Source: JBBRCE01 sp038205115
Lineage (GTDB): Bacteria; Planctomycetota; Planctomycetia; Pirellulales; JBBRCE01
Length of the DNA: 40,946 bases
NCBI GenBank assembly: GCA_038205115.1
Contig: JBBRCE010000045.1
Coordinates: 1 to 40,946, forward strand
Reading direction: 5' to 3'
The notes beneath the pieces are model-generated. The model had not been told where the DNA came from, ran no database searches, and worked only from the letters and a program-made list of their open reading frames with translations. Positions 16,588 through 26,040 of the stretch are shown here, in pieces; position 1 is the first letter of the stretch, and each line of letters begins with the position of its first letter. Both the position numbers and the translations under genes were made by a program.

Positions 16588-16741
16588 CGCAAGCGGTGCC
16601 GCAGGCATCTCCTGGAGTCGCGGCAAAAACCCCGTCGGCCCGTGTCAACGCTGGAACTCCGGCGAGCCGACCGCTAAACTGAATTGCGAATTCGTACTGA
16701 ATAGGTTGCTGGCTGCGCACTTTTCTATCGAGCAGGTCTTG

Positions 16742-18055
16742 ATGCGAACGCCTCGTTACCGATTGGTCATGTTTCGTCGCTGCTGGTTGCCCATCTGCCT
16801 GCTGGTAGTCCTGTACGGGATTTCTCCGCAGACCACGGCGGCCGAAAATCCGCCGGCAGCCGCGCCAGACAGCAGCAAACTGCAGTTCAAAACTGGCGAT
16901 CGCGTGGTGATTATCGGCGGCGCCTTTGCCGAACGCGATCAGGCCTACGGCTATCTGGAAACGGCGATTGTCGCGCGTCATCCGGACAAGAATCTGATTT
17001 TCCGCAATCTCGGTTGGAGCGGCGATACCGTTTCCGGCGACGCCCGCGCGAACTTCCAATATCGCCAACCCAACTTTGGTTTTCGCCAACTCAAGGAGAT
17101 GGTCGTCGCCAACCAGCCGAACGTGGTCTTGGTGGCCTACGGCGCCAACGAAGCCTTCGCGGGCACTGCAGGCGTCGAGCCGTTTGCCAAACAATATGGC
17201 AAGCTGCTGGATATGTTGGCTGCCACCAAAGCCACCGTCGTGCTGCTGGCCCCGCTCAACCAAGAAGACCTCGGTCGGCCGCTGCCTAATCCGCAGTCCT
17301 ACAACAACCAAATGGCTGAGTATGTCCAACAGATCAAACGGCTGGGGCAGCAGCGCGGCCTGTCGGTGATTGACTTGCAAGCCGGCTTGGACGAGATTCG
17401 CAAGTCGGCCCATGTCACGTTGACCGACAACGAAGTGCATTTTCGCGAAGACGGATATCGCGTTGTTGATCAGTTTCTCGATGAGGCGCTCGAGGGCCAA
17501 GCTGCGGACGGCAAGATTGTCATCGACTATCACAAATCATCTAGCGATGGCAGCACCGGGTTGACGGTTGCCGATCTGAAAATTGATCGAGCGGTGCGAT
17601 TTGCTGCGCGGAGCGCAACGCTGGGGCCTCCGGCGTTACCATCATCCACGCCGCCCGCAGTCATGGCGGCGCTGGCAGGCAAACTCCAATTACACGTACC
17701 GCAACTGGTTGTGAAAGGGCTTCCGCCCGGCAAGTACACGCTGACAATCGATGGCCAGACCCGTGGCGATAGCACCGCGCAGCAGCTCGAAACGGGCGTG
17801 GCGATTGGCGGCTTTGACGCCCCGCAGGCGGAACAGCTTCGCCAGGCCATCATCGCCAAAAACCGGTTGTATTTCTATCGCTGGCGGCCGCAAAACGAAA
17901 CCTACTTGTTTGGCTTTCGGAAAGAAGAGCAAGGCCGCAACGCCGCCGAGGTTGTTCAATTCGATCCACTGATCGCCGAGCAAGAAGCAGCCATCGCCAA
18001 AATTCGCCTGCCGGTGGATCATCATTTCGAAATCCAACCGATTGCCAGTAAGTAG
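16742..18055 (+). CDS. Exported SGNH/GDSL-like protein lacking the catalytic serine motif
   Basis: A 437-residue protein with a signal peptide (CWLPICLLVVLYGISPQTTA). The SGNH fold is recognisable: GDRVVIIGGAFAERDQAYGY (block I position), RNLGWSGDT (block II), VVLVAYGANEAF (block III) and DNEVHFREDGYRV (block V). The usual GDS serine is replaced by GGA, and block V reads NEVH in place of DxxH, so ester hydrolysis by the standard mechanism is doubtful. The family often sits beside PVC-type cytochromes in planctomycetes, as here, 67 bp upstream. The ATG at 16742 precedes the signal peptide; 16769 is an alternative. The frame stays open further upstream, overlapping the GTPase gene end, but that part is not protein-like. 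Confidence 0.85.
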   Translation: MRTPRYRLVMFRRCWLPICLLVVLYGISPQTTAAENPPAAAPDSSKLQFKTGDRVVIIGGAFAERDQAYGYLETAIVARHPDKNLIFRNLGWSGDTVSGDARANFQYRQPNFGFRQLKEMVVANQPNVVLVAYGANEAFAGTAGVEPFAKQYGKLLDMLAATKATVVLLAPLNQEDLGRPLPNPQSYNNQMAEYVQQIKRLGQQRGLSVIDLQAGLDEIRKSAHVTLTDNEVHFREDGYRVVDQFLDEALEGQAADGKIVIDYHKSSSDGSTGLTVADLKIDRAVRFAARSATLGPPALPSSTPPAVMAALAGKLQLHVPQLVVKGLPPGKYTLTIDGQTRGDSTAQQLETGVAIGGFDAPQAEQLRQAIIAKNRLYFYRWRPQNETYLFGFRKEEQGRNAAEVVQFDPLIAEQEAAIAKIRLPVDHHFEIQPIASK

Positions 18056-18122
18056 CGCGCCGGACATTGTCGCCGCTGATCTTGCCTTCAACCCTACTTT
18101 TTCGCCTCGTTGATAAAATTCC

Positions 18123-21100
18123 ATGCGCCAACTTCTTCGCTCGGTTTTGCTGCTGCTACTTGCCACACTTTGCCTGTCGCGGCCTTGCCATGCCCAGCGC
18201 GATGCGCAAGTGCCTGATCCCGATCCGGAAGAAGAACGCAAAGCTTTGCAATTGCCGGACGGTTTCGAAATCAATTTATTCGCCGCCGATCCGTTGATTG
18301 CCAAGCCGACGCAGATGAATTTCGATCCGCAAGGACGGCTGTGGGTGGCCAGCAGCGAGGTCTATCCGCAAATTGCGCCCGGCCAAAAACAGAACGATAA
18401 AATTTTAATTCTGGAAGATACCACCGGCACCGGCAAAGCCGACAAAGTCACAGTGTTCGCGGACGGGTTGCTGATTCCCACCGGCGTCGAGCCGGGCGAT
18501 GGCGGCGCGTACGTGGCCGACAGTACCGAACTGGTTCACCTTTCGGCCAGTACGCCGGGCGGCAAGGCGGATCGGCGTCGTGTAATGCTCTCGGGTTTCG
18601 GCACCGAAGATACGCATCACATTGTGCACACGCTACGGTGGGGCCCAGACGGAATGCTGTACTTCAATCAGTCCATCTATATCCACAGCCACATCGAGAC
18701 GCCGTATGGAGTCAAACATCTCAACGCCGGCGGCATTTGGCAATTCCGGCCAGAGACGATGCAACTCAACGTGCTGATGCGCGGCCTGGTCAACAGTTGG
18801 GGGCATCACTTTGACGCTTACGGGCAATCGTTTGCCACCGATGGCGCCGGCAATGGCGGCATCAATTACGTGTTTCCCGGCGTGGCCTTCTTCACCAACG
18901 AAGGCGTACCGGAATTCATGCAAGGGCTGAATCCTGGTAGTCCCAAATACTGTGGCTTGGAAATTCTCAGCGGCAGCCACCTGCCCCCGGAATATGTGGG
19001 CAACATCATCACCAACGACTTTCGCGCCCATCGCGTCTGTCGGTTTCAAATCAGCGACGACGGCGCGGGCTTCTCGTCCAAACAGTTGCCGGAGCTAATC
19101 AAAAGCAAACATCCGGCGTTTCGCCCGATCGACGTAAAAATGGGCCCCGACGGCGCAATTTATATTGCCGATTGGTACAATCCGATTATTCAGCATGGCG
19201 AAGTCGATTTTCGCGATCCGCGTCGCGACCACACTCACGGCCGCATCTGGCGAATCACGGCCAAAAATCGCCCGCTGGTCGAGCGACCCAAACTGCTGGA
19301 GGCCACCAACGCCCAACTGTTCGCGTTTTTAAGCAAGCCAGAAGGTTGGACGCGGCAAAATGCCAAACGCGTGCTGAAAGAGCGCGGCGCGGACAAAGTC
19401 CTTGCTGATCTGGACGCCTGGTGGAAAACAATTGACGCGCAGCAAGCCGGCGGCGAACCGTTGCTATTGGAAGCACTTTGGACCTATCAGTCGCTGGATA
19501 TCGTCAATGCGGCCCTGTTGAAAAATCTGCTGCAGGCCAAGCAACCGGAAATTCGCGCTGCCGCATTGCGCGTTGCTGGCCAGTGGCAGAATCGGCTAGA
19601 CAATCCGCTGGCGATCATTCGGCCGCTGATTGCCGACCCGCATCCGCGCGTGCGGCTGGAAGCCGTCAGAGCGCTGGCCAACATTCCGAGTATCGAAGCG
19701 GCCGAGGCGGCCATGCGGGCGCTCGATAAGCCAACCGATAAGTTCCTCGATTACGGCTTGTGGCTAACCGCCCGCGACCTGCAGGATGTCTGGCTGCCGG
19801 CTATGCAATCCGGCAAGGTCACCTTTGGAGGCAGTGCCAAACAGCTTGCCTTTGCGCTGGAATCCACGGGCGTCAAAGAAGCGGTCGGTCCGCTGATGGC
19901 GCTGCTGAAAAAGGGCGAACTCGACGCCGCGCAAGAAGAAAACGCGCTGCTTTCGGTGGCCACGCTCGGCGGCCCGCCGGAACTGGGCAAGATCTTTGAT
20001 TTAACGCTGCAAACCGCACAGTCGGAGCCTGCCCGCGCGGCAAACTTGTTGGCGGCGCTGATCAAGGCCAGCCAACAGCGCAAACAAAATCCTGCGGGCG
20101 ATTTGACGCGATTGAGCGATCTGATGGCCTCCGCTACGCCGGCGGTTCGCAAGAACGCAATTCGCGCAGCAGGCGTCTGGAAGGTCGAATCGCTACGCGC
20201 GAAAGTTCTTGAGATCGCACGCGGCACTGTCACGGGCGACGACTCGGCGCAAGTGGCCGCAATCGACAGCCTGGCAAGCCTCGGCGGCGCGGCCAGCCAA
20301 ACGGCGCTGGCGGAATTGGCGGAAAAGTCCTCGCTGCCGCAACGCTCGGCGGCCGTTGCCGCGCTCTCAAGCATCGATCTGCCGCGAGCCGCTCGCTTAG
20401 CCGCGCCGATCATTCGCGACGTCGCAACAGCCGATGCCGCGGCCAAAGACGCCAATATGTCGACGGTGATCGAAGCATTCTTACGCCGCAAAGGCGGCGC
20501 TGCGGCGCTAGCGGCCGAACTCAACCAGACAAGCATCCCGGCCGACGCCGCCAAACTCGCGGTCCGCGCGTTACGCGCCACGGCCATTCATCAACCCGCG
20601 CTTGAAGCCGCGCTGCTGAAAGCCGGCAAGGTCACCAGCGCGGCCAAAACCTACACCGCCGAAGATATCAAACAGTTGTTGGCCGATGTCAAAACCAGTG
20701 GCGACCCGGCGCGCGGCGAACAGATCTTCCGAAGGGCGGAACTCAACTGCTTGAAGTGCCACGCAATCGGCGGTGCTGGCGGACAAGTCGGCCCTGATCT
20801 GATCAGCGTCGGCGCCAGCGCGCCAGTCGACTACCTACTGGAATCGATTCTGCTACCGAGCGCCAAAATCAAAGAGGGTTATCAAACGCTGCTCGTCAAC
20901 ACCGACGATGGCCGCGTGGTCTCAGGTGTGAAACTGCGACAATCCGACAAAGACTTGAACTTGCGCACGGTCGACGACAAAGAGCTTGCCATCCCGCTGG
21001 AATCGATCGAATCGCAGGCCAACGGACCGTCGTTGATGCCGGTCGGTCTGGCCGATACGCTAACCAAGGCCGAACTCACGGACTTGGTGCGATTTCTCTC

Positions 21101-21515
21101 GGAACTTGGCAAGGTCGGCCCATATTCGATTAGCAAAACCCCGTACGTGCGTCGCTGGCAAGTCGAAACACCGGCCGGTTGGTCGTCGATCTACAGCGAG
21201 GTTTCCGGCACTCTGCCGCCGACGACAGTTGAAGCGGCATTGCCAAAAAACGCAGCCGCCGTCACCACGCGGTTGCGCTTCCAGGTAGAAGTCACCACGC
21301 CGGGGCGCGTCGCGCTGGACGGTCTGAGCGACGCCGCGTTCAAAATCGATGATCGTCCGCTGGATACGCGGCCAACGCAGACCGTCGAACTGACAACAGG
21401 ACTGCACACAGTCACGCTAGCGATTAACGCCAAACAGCGCGAGGCTACCCGTCGCATCGAATTGCAAGATGTGCCCGGATCGCCGGCCCGCGCGCGGCTG
21501 CTGGGCGGAAAATAG
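18123..21515 (+). CDS. PVC-type c-type cytochrome with propeller and HEAT domains
   Basis: An 1130-residue exported protein. After a signal peptide (LLRSVLLLLLATLCLS) comes a beta-propeller related to sorbosone/glucose dehydrogenases (about residues 40-380), with LPDGFEINLFAADPLIAKPT and GPDGAIYIADWYNPIIQHG. A HEAT-repeat region follows (about 430-850). A cytochrome c domain then contains the heme site CLKCH (residues 876-880) and the block GPDLISVGA. A C-terminal beta-rich region closes the protein. This architecture is the planctomycete/verrucomicrobial membrane-bound dehydrogenase type, presumably oxidising sugars or related compounds in the periplasm; the substrate is unknown. With the preceding GDSL-like gene it forms a probable operon. 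Confidence 0.93.
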   Translation: MRQLLRSVLLLLLATLCLSRPCHAQRDAQVPDPDPEEERKALQLPDGFEINLFAADPLIAKPTQMNFDPQGRLWVASSEVYPQIAPGQKQNDKILILEDTTGTGKADKVTVFADGLLIPTGVEPGDGGAYVADSTELVHLSASTPGGKADRRRVMLSGFGTEDTHHIVHTLRWGPDGMLYFNQSIYIHSHIETPYGVKHLNAGGIWQFRPETMQLNVLMRGLVNSWGHHFDAYGQSFATDGAGNGGINYVFPGVAFFTNEGVPEFMQGLNPGSPKYCGLEILSGSHLPPEYVGNIITNDFRAHRVCRFQISDDGAGFSSKQLPELIKSKHPAFRPIDVKMGPDGAIYIADWYNPIIQHGEVDFRDPRRDHTHGRIWRITAKNRPLVERPKLLEATNAQLFAFLSKPEGWTRQNAKRVLKERGADKVLADLDAWWKTIDAQQAGGEPLLLEALWTYQSLDIVNAALLKNLLQAKQPEIRAAALRVAGQWQNRLDNPLAIIRPLIADPHPRVRLEAVRALANIPSIEAAEAAMRALDKPTDKFLDYGLWLTARDLQDVWLPAMQSGKVTFGGSAKQLAFALESTGVKEAVGPLMALLKKGELDAAQEENALLSVATLGGPPELGKIFDLTLQTAQSEPARAANLLAALIKASQQRKQNPAGDLTRLSDLMASATPAVRKNAIRAAGVWKVESLRAKVLEIARGTVTGDDSAQVAAIDSLASLGGAASQTALAELAEKSSLPQRSAAVAALSSIDLPRAARLAAPIIRDVATADAAAKDANMSTVIEAFLRRKGGAAALAAELNQTSIPADAAKLAVRALRATAIHQPALEAALLKAGKVTSAAKTYTAEDIKQLLADVKTSGDPARGEQIFRRAELNCLKCHAIGGAGGQVGPDLISVGASAPVDYLLESILLPSAKIKEGYQTLLVNTDDGRVVSGVKLRQSDKDLNLRTVDDKELAIPLESIESQANGPSLMPVGLADTLTKAELTDLVRFLSELGKVGPYSISKTPYVRRWQVETPAGWSSIYSEVSGTLPPTTVEAALPKNAAAVTTRLRFQVEVTTPGRVALDGLSDAAFKIDDRPLDTRPTQTVELTTGLHTVTLAINAKQREATRRIELQDVPGSPARARLLGGK

Positions 21516-21692
21516 CGCTGCTCATTGCGGCGTTGGCCCGATTGTGCCGGAATTAGCGGTTATTTCCCGCGAATTTTGCCGCCGCCCAGTTCTGGAAATC
21601 GCCGACCGCGTTTCGCCTTGACTACAATGAATATCAGGCCAACTGCCTGTCCGTTTCTTGCATGGAAGTGCCAACAAACCGGAGCTACGTCC

Positions 21693-22661
21693 ATGCGTCG
21701 CGCGCTGAGTGGATTAATCTGCACCGCATTCCTGCTGGTCGCAAGTTCGGCCTTTGCCCAATTTGGCGAATCCAAAACCAAAGGACCGCGGCTGGATAAA
21801 GCGCTGACTCAAAAGATCAAAGTGGGCGTCAAGATCACCGCGCTGGGCGGCTCATGCATGGGCATCACCGGCTCGATGCCAGTGCCCACCGCCTGGGCCG
21901 AGCAAGAGGTGAAGATTGACAGCGAGGATGTTTCGCCGCTGATCAAAAAGGTGGAATATCGCAACCTGGGCGATAACGCCAAACAGATGTTGATTCACAT
22001 TCCGCAGTTGCCTAACGGTCAGGAAGCGCACGCCTACGTCACGTTTGAGGTCAAACGTTACTCGCTGCTGCCGCCGGAAGACCCCAAGGTGTTTCAATTG
22101 CCGGATCTGAAAAAGATTGATCGCAAGCTTTTGGTGTTCACCGGCGCAAGCCCTTACATCGAAACCAACAACGACAAAATCATCGCCGCCGCCAAAGAGG
22201 CGCTGGAAGGCAAAGAAGACGCCAGCGCCTGGGAAAAAGTCGAAGCGATTTACGATTGGTCGCGGAGCAAAGTCAATTACAAAGCCGGCACCATCAAAGG
22301 CGCGGTCAAAGCTCTGGCCGACGGCACCGGCGATTGCGAAGAAGTCACGTCGCTGTTCATTGCGCTCTGCCGGGTGAATCACATTCCGGCCCGCATGGTT
22401 TGGGTGCCGCAGCATTGCTATCCGGAGTTCTATCTGACCGACGCCGACGGCACAGGCTATTGGATTCCCTGCCAAGGCGCCGGCACCAAGAGCTTTGGCG
22501 GAATTCCGGAACACCGTCCGATTCTGCAGAAGGGCGACAACTTCAAAGACCCGGATCGCCCTAACGAAAAACTGCGTTACGTCAACGAATTCATGAAAGC
22601 CAAGGCCGTCAAAGGCGCGGGCCAACCGCAGGTGGAATTCTCGCAAGAGATGCTGCCCTAA
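21693..22661 (+). CDS. Exported transglutaminase-like protein
   Basis: A 322-residue protein with a signal peptide (ALSGLICTAFLLVASSAFAQ). A beta-rich N-terminal half is followed by a transglutaminase/protease-like core: AWEKVEAIYDWSRSKVNYKA, then GDCEEVTSLFIALCRVNHIP with the nucleophilic Cys, ARMVWVPQHCYPEFYL with the His, and downstream Asp candidates. Bacterial members act as cysteine peptidases or amidases in the periplasm; the substrate is unknown. The start at ATG 21693 follows GGAG by 8 nt, while the longer upstream frame is not protein-like. It converges on the acyl-CoA dehydrogenase gene with a 25-bp gap. Confidence 0.88.
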   Translation: MRRALSGLICTAFLLVASSAFAQFGESKTKGPRLDKALTQKIKVGVKITALGGSCMGITGSMPVPTAWAEQEVKIDSEDVSPLIKKVEYRNLGDNAKQMLIHIPQLPNGQEAHAYVTFEVKRYSLLPPEDPKVFQLPDLKKIDRKLLVFTGASPYIETNNDKIIAAAKEALEGKEDASAWEKVEAIYDWSRSKVNYKAGTIKGAVKALADGTGDCEEVTSLFIALCRVNHIPARMVWVPQHCYPEFYLTDADGTGYWIPCQGAGTKSFGGIPEHRPILQKGDNFKDPDRPNEKLRYVNEFMKAKAVKGAGQPQVEFSQEMLP

Positions 22662-22686
22662 ATCAGCGGCGTCGCTGCCGGCCCAG

Positions 22687-24498
22687 CTACTTCTTGACCT
22701 GTGGCGCTGCGAAACCAAGCAGCGCAGCGGCGCAGCGCGTGGTCTCGGGATCATCGTTGTCCCACAGATCGGCCAGATTGCGGCGGATGCGACGGTTGGC
22801 CGTTTGCAGGTAGTATCGGCCGGCGATCAGTTGTCCAGCTTTCGCATCGCTGGCGGAACCATCATGTCCGTTGTGGTCGCCGCCGCCATGCGTTTCGCCG
22901 CTCAACAACGCGTCGAGTCGCGAGAGCACGCAGGCGCTGACGTACAGTTCGATGGCGGCTTCGCCAATTCGTCCCATCTGATACTGGTGGTCGACAATTG
23001 CCTCGCGATGTTTACGCAGCAGTCGTTCGATTTGCTTGCCGAAGCGATCGAACGTGCGTCCGAACTTGCTGGCTTCCGAATGTAATTCCGCGCTGCGAAC
23101 GGCGATGTGCGTTCCACCAAACGTCGATTCGATCCGCCGGCCGGCAAACCGACCAATCTTCGACAAATTCTGAAACGGGCTGAACAGCGCGTCGACGATG
23201 CCTTTAAGTTCCAGCCCGACTTCACGCATGCCAACGAGCGCCACGAACGAGCGGAGTACGTCGTTGGCGCCTTCGCCAATCAGGTTGATGCGGCCGTCAC
23301 GCATCATCCGCTCGTAGGGTTCGTCGTTGAAGTAAGCTTTGCCGCCAAAAATCTGGATCGTGTCGTTGATGATTCGCCAGAGCACGTCGGTCGCAAAAAC
23401 TTTGAGCATGGCCGTTTCGAGCATGTAGTCGTCGCCGCCGGAATCGATCAGCGCGGCGGTTTGATACGTGGCGGCCTCCATGGCAAACGTACCGGCATGC
23501 ATATACGCCAGTTTGTCTCGCACCAGATCGAACGTGGCCAGCGCCTGTCCGAATTGCACGCGCGTGGCAGCATGGCGGGCCGCGCGTAGCATGCAGAACT
23601 TGGCGGCGCCGGTGCAACTGGCGCCAAACGTGGTGCGGCCAAAATCCAACACCGTCAGCGCCACTTTCAAACCCTTGCCAAGCTTACCTAGCACGTTTTC
23701 GTTCGGCACGAACATCTCTTTGAACGCCAGTCGACTGGTGGCCGTGCCGCGCACGCCGCACTTGGGCATGCGTTCTTCGACCACCTGAAAGCCGGGCATA
23801 TCCGGCGAAACCAGAAACGCCGTGATCTTGGTATCGCCGCCGCCGGGCATCGGCGTGCGGGCCATGACGGTTAGCGCCTGCGCAATGCCGCCATTGGTGA
23901 TCCAGCGCTTCTGACCGTTCAGCACCCAGCCGCGGCCATCGGCCGACGGCGTGGCCATTGTCTGCACATTTGCGGCGTCGCTGCCGGCTTCCGGTTCGGT
24001 GAGCGCGAAGGCGCTGATCCACTCGCCGCTGGCCAGCTTGGGCAACCACTGTTGCTGCTGTTGCGGCGTACCGAACAGCACGATTGAGCGCGGGCCGATC
24101 GAGTGATGCGCGTTGACAAACAGCGCCGTGCTGGCGCAATGCCCACCGAGGACTTCGATCAACCGGCAATATTCGGTTTGCGAAAAACCACGGCCGCCGC
24201 ACGACGTTGGCAAACACGCGCCGAGCACACCCAACCGCCCTAACCCGGCAATGACTTCGTCCGGAATTCGCTCGTTGCGATCGATGGCCACCGGATCCAC
24301 TCGATCGCGGCAAAACGCCTGCAACGACTTGACCAAGTCGGCCGCTTGCCGACTGGCGTGAATGTCGGGATATCGCGGCAGGATTTGCTCGCGCTGGCGG
24401 CCAAAGAACAGTTGCTTGGCGAAGCTGACGTTGCGGTGCTTGCCGCCGAGTAACTCTTCGGCCTCGGCAATTTGCTTTTCGCGGTTGGGATCGCTCAC
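22687..24498 (-). CDS. Acyl-CoA dehydrogenase, long VLCAD/ACAD9-like form
   Basis: This flavoenzyme catalyses alpha-beta desaturation of acyl-CoA, feeding electrons to ETF. The 603-residue length exceeds that of short-chain members (about 380) and matches the VLCAD-like group with an extra C-terminal helical domain. Visible blocks are ISAFALTEPEAGSDAANVQT (FAD-binding signature), GQKRWITNGG, FGRTTFGASCTGAAKF, IFGGKAYFNDEPYERMMRD and LIGEGANDVLRSF, which carries the catalytic Glu at about residue 409. A histidine/glycine-rich insertion (THGGGDHNGHDG) lies in the C-terminal domain. No other beta-oxidation genes are nearby. Confidence 0.95.
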   Translation of the reverse strand: MSDPNREKQIAEAEELLGGKHRNVSFAKQLFFGRQREQILPRYPDIHASRQAADLVKSLQAFCRDRVDPVAIDRNERIPDEVIAGLGRLGVLGACLPTSCGGRGFSQTEYCRLIEVLGGHCASTALFVNAHHSIGPRSIVLFGTPQQQQQWLPKLASGEWISAFALTEPEAGSDAANVQTMATPSADGRGWVLNGQKRWITNGGIAQALTVMARTPMPGGGDTKITAFLVSPDMPGFQVVEERMPKCGVRGTATSRLAFKEMFVPNENVLGKLGKGLKVALTVLDFGRTTFGASCTGAAKFCMLRAARHAATRVQFGQALATFDLVRDKLAYMHAGTFAMEAATYQTAALIDSGGDDYMLETAMLKVFATDVLWRIINDTIQIFGGKAYFNDEPYERMMRDGRINLIGEGANDVLRSFVALVGMREVGLELKGIVDALFSPFQNLSKIGRFAGRRIESTFGGTHIAVRSAELHSEASKFGRTFDRFGKQIERLLRKHREAIVDHQYQMGRIGEAAIELYVSACVLSRLDALLSGETHGGGDHNGHDGSASDAKAGQLIAGRYYLQTANRRIRRNLADLWDNDDPETTRCAAALLGFAAPQVKK

Positions 24499-24615
24499 GG
24501 CGGTTCGCCTGGGGTGAAAATTAGAAAACCGGCACGGTTCCTCACAGCGCTTGAATTATCTGGCCGCTGGGTGATTCCGGCAATGGAGAACCGCGCTTAA
24601 GGCCATTTTTGTCCG

Positions 24616-25302
24616 CTAGCCCTGGGTTGCGGGTGCGGGCAATTTTGGCCAGTACGCCGGCAGCGGCGCCACGCAGCAAATGGCCGTTTTGCCGATCGGA
24701 TGTTCGAATGCGACGCTTCGCGAATGCAAGGCAATGCCACGCGAAAAGCCATCGTGGCTATCGTATTTGACGTCGCCCAAGATCGGATGCCCTCGGTGCG
24801 ACAGTTGTAATCGAATTTGATGTTTGCGGCCCGTCTGCAGCTCGATCTCAATCAGCGTACGGCCTGGCAGATCGGCTAATTTCCGGTAGCTCAGAATCGC
24901 CTGTTGCGCGCCGGCCTGGCTGGGCGAGACGACCTCCATCCGCTCGCGAGCTTCGTTCTTGGCGACATAGTGCGTCAGTGTCTCGCCCACGGCGGTTCGG
25001 CCAGCGACGATGGCCCAATATAACTTGGCGACGTGCCGCGCCCGAAACTGCTCGTTCAGCCGCGCTGCCGCTTTCGACGTGCGGGCAAACAGCACCGCGC
25101 CGCTGACACGCGCGTCGAGCCGGCTAACCACGCCCAAATAAACATTGCCGGGCTTGTTGTATTTGACGCGTAGATATTCCTTGGCTTGCCGCCACAGGCT
25201 GGGCTCGTCTTCACTCACGCCCATCGTCGCCAAGTTGGACGGCTTGTTGATGACCAGCAAATGATTGTCTTCCAGCAGAATTTCAAGCGGCAGGGATGAC
25301 AT
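24616..25302 (-). CDS. RluA-family pseudouridine synthase
   Basis: A 228-residue enzyme that isomerises uridine in RNA. It has the family catalytic block VVSRLDARVSGAVLFARTSK, with Asp of RLD as the nucleophile, and the second block LQTGRKHQIRLQLSHRGHPI. There is no S4 domain, which suits the shorter RluA/RluC-like or TruC-like members. The N-terminus (LEILLEDNHLLVINKPSNLA) is standard. ATG 25302 is chosen; a TTG four codons upstream is also possible, and neither has a strong binding site. It diverges from the Maf gene. The exact target nucleotide cannot be inferred. Confidence 0.92.
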   Translation of the reverse strand: MSSLPLEILLEDNHLLVINKPSNLATMGVSEDEPSLWRQAKEYLRVKYNKPGNVYLGVVSRLDARVSGAVLFARTSKAAARLNEQFRARHVAKLYWAIVAGRTAVGETLTHYVAKNEARERMEVVSPSQAGAQQAILSYRKLADLPGRTLIEIELQTGRKHQIRLQLSHRGHPILGDVKYDSHDGFSRGIALHSRSVAFEHPIGKTAICCVAPLPAYWPKLPAPATQG

Positions 25303-25418
25303 GTGCGGCGGCAACGATCAGAATGAAAACTTGAATGAAAAACTTAGTCGGGCGTTTTGAAATTTCCCTCGGCCGGCTGCCTCGGCCGAGAATGCTTGTG
25401 CTTACCCCAGCGATTGAT

Positions 25419-25994
25419 ATGCCTGTGTTTGATGGCCAGATCATTTTAGCAAGCCGTTCGCCGCGGCGACGAGAATTACTGACTGAAGCCGGATATCGCT
25501 TTACGGTCGTTCCGCCGCTCAACCCCGACGAATGTGGCACCTGCAGCCGCGAAGGGCCGGCGATGTTGGTCGCCCGGCTGGCTTTCGAGAAAGCGCACGA
25601 CACCGGCCGGCAAATTAGCGCCGGGCTGGTGTTGGGTTGCGACACTGTGGCCGAAGTCGATGGCCAAATCCTCGGCAAACCGGCCGATGAGCAGCACGCG
25701 CGCCGCATGTTGCAACTGCTGCGCGGCAAGCCGCACCGCGTTTTGAGTGGCGTCTGCCTCTGGCAAATTCCCAATGGCAATCCCGACTTGCGAATTGGGG
25801 TCAGTACGCTACAGATGGATGCAATTAGCGATCAGCAAATCGATGAATACCTAGCGAGCGGTCAGTGGGAAGGCAAAGCCGGCGCGTTTGGATATCAAGA
25901 TCGCCTGGGCTGGATTCACCTGCTCGAAGGCGAAGCGTCCAATGTTGTCGGCTTGCCGCTGCAACTGCTGGCCGAGATGTTGGCGGCACTTTGA
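25419..25994 (+). CDS. Maf-like nucleotide pyrophosphatase
   Basis: Maf proteins hydrolyse noncanonical or canonical nucleoside triphosphates to monophosphates. The 191-residue protein has the signature ILASRSPRRRELLTEAGY at the N-terminus, LGCDTVAEVDGQILGKPAD in the middle, HRVLSGVCLW and the C-terminal YLASGQWEGKAGAFGYQD. ATG 25419 puts the signature at about residue 8, the usual position. ATG 25392 and the open frame to 25335 are alternatives; none has a clear ribosome binding site. A house-keeping gene with no obvious functional partner here. Confidence 0.92.
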   Translation: MPVFDGQIILASRSPRRRELLTEAGYRFTVVPPLNPDECGTCSREGPAMLVARLAFEKAHDTGRQISAGLVLGCDTVAEVDGQILGKPADEQHARRMLQLLRGKPHRVLSGVCLWQIPNGNPDLRIGVSTLQMDAISDQQIDEYLASGQWEGKAGAFGYQDRLGWIHLLEGEASNVVGLPLQLLAEMLAAL

Positions 25995-26040
25995 CCACTC
26001 AATCGTTGAATCGCACGGCGATGAAAAGTCAGGTGACCGT

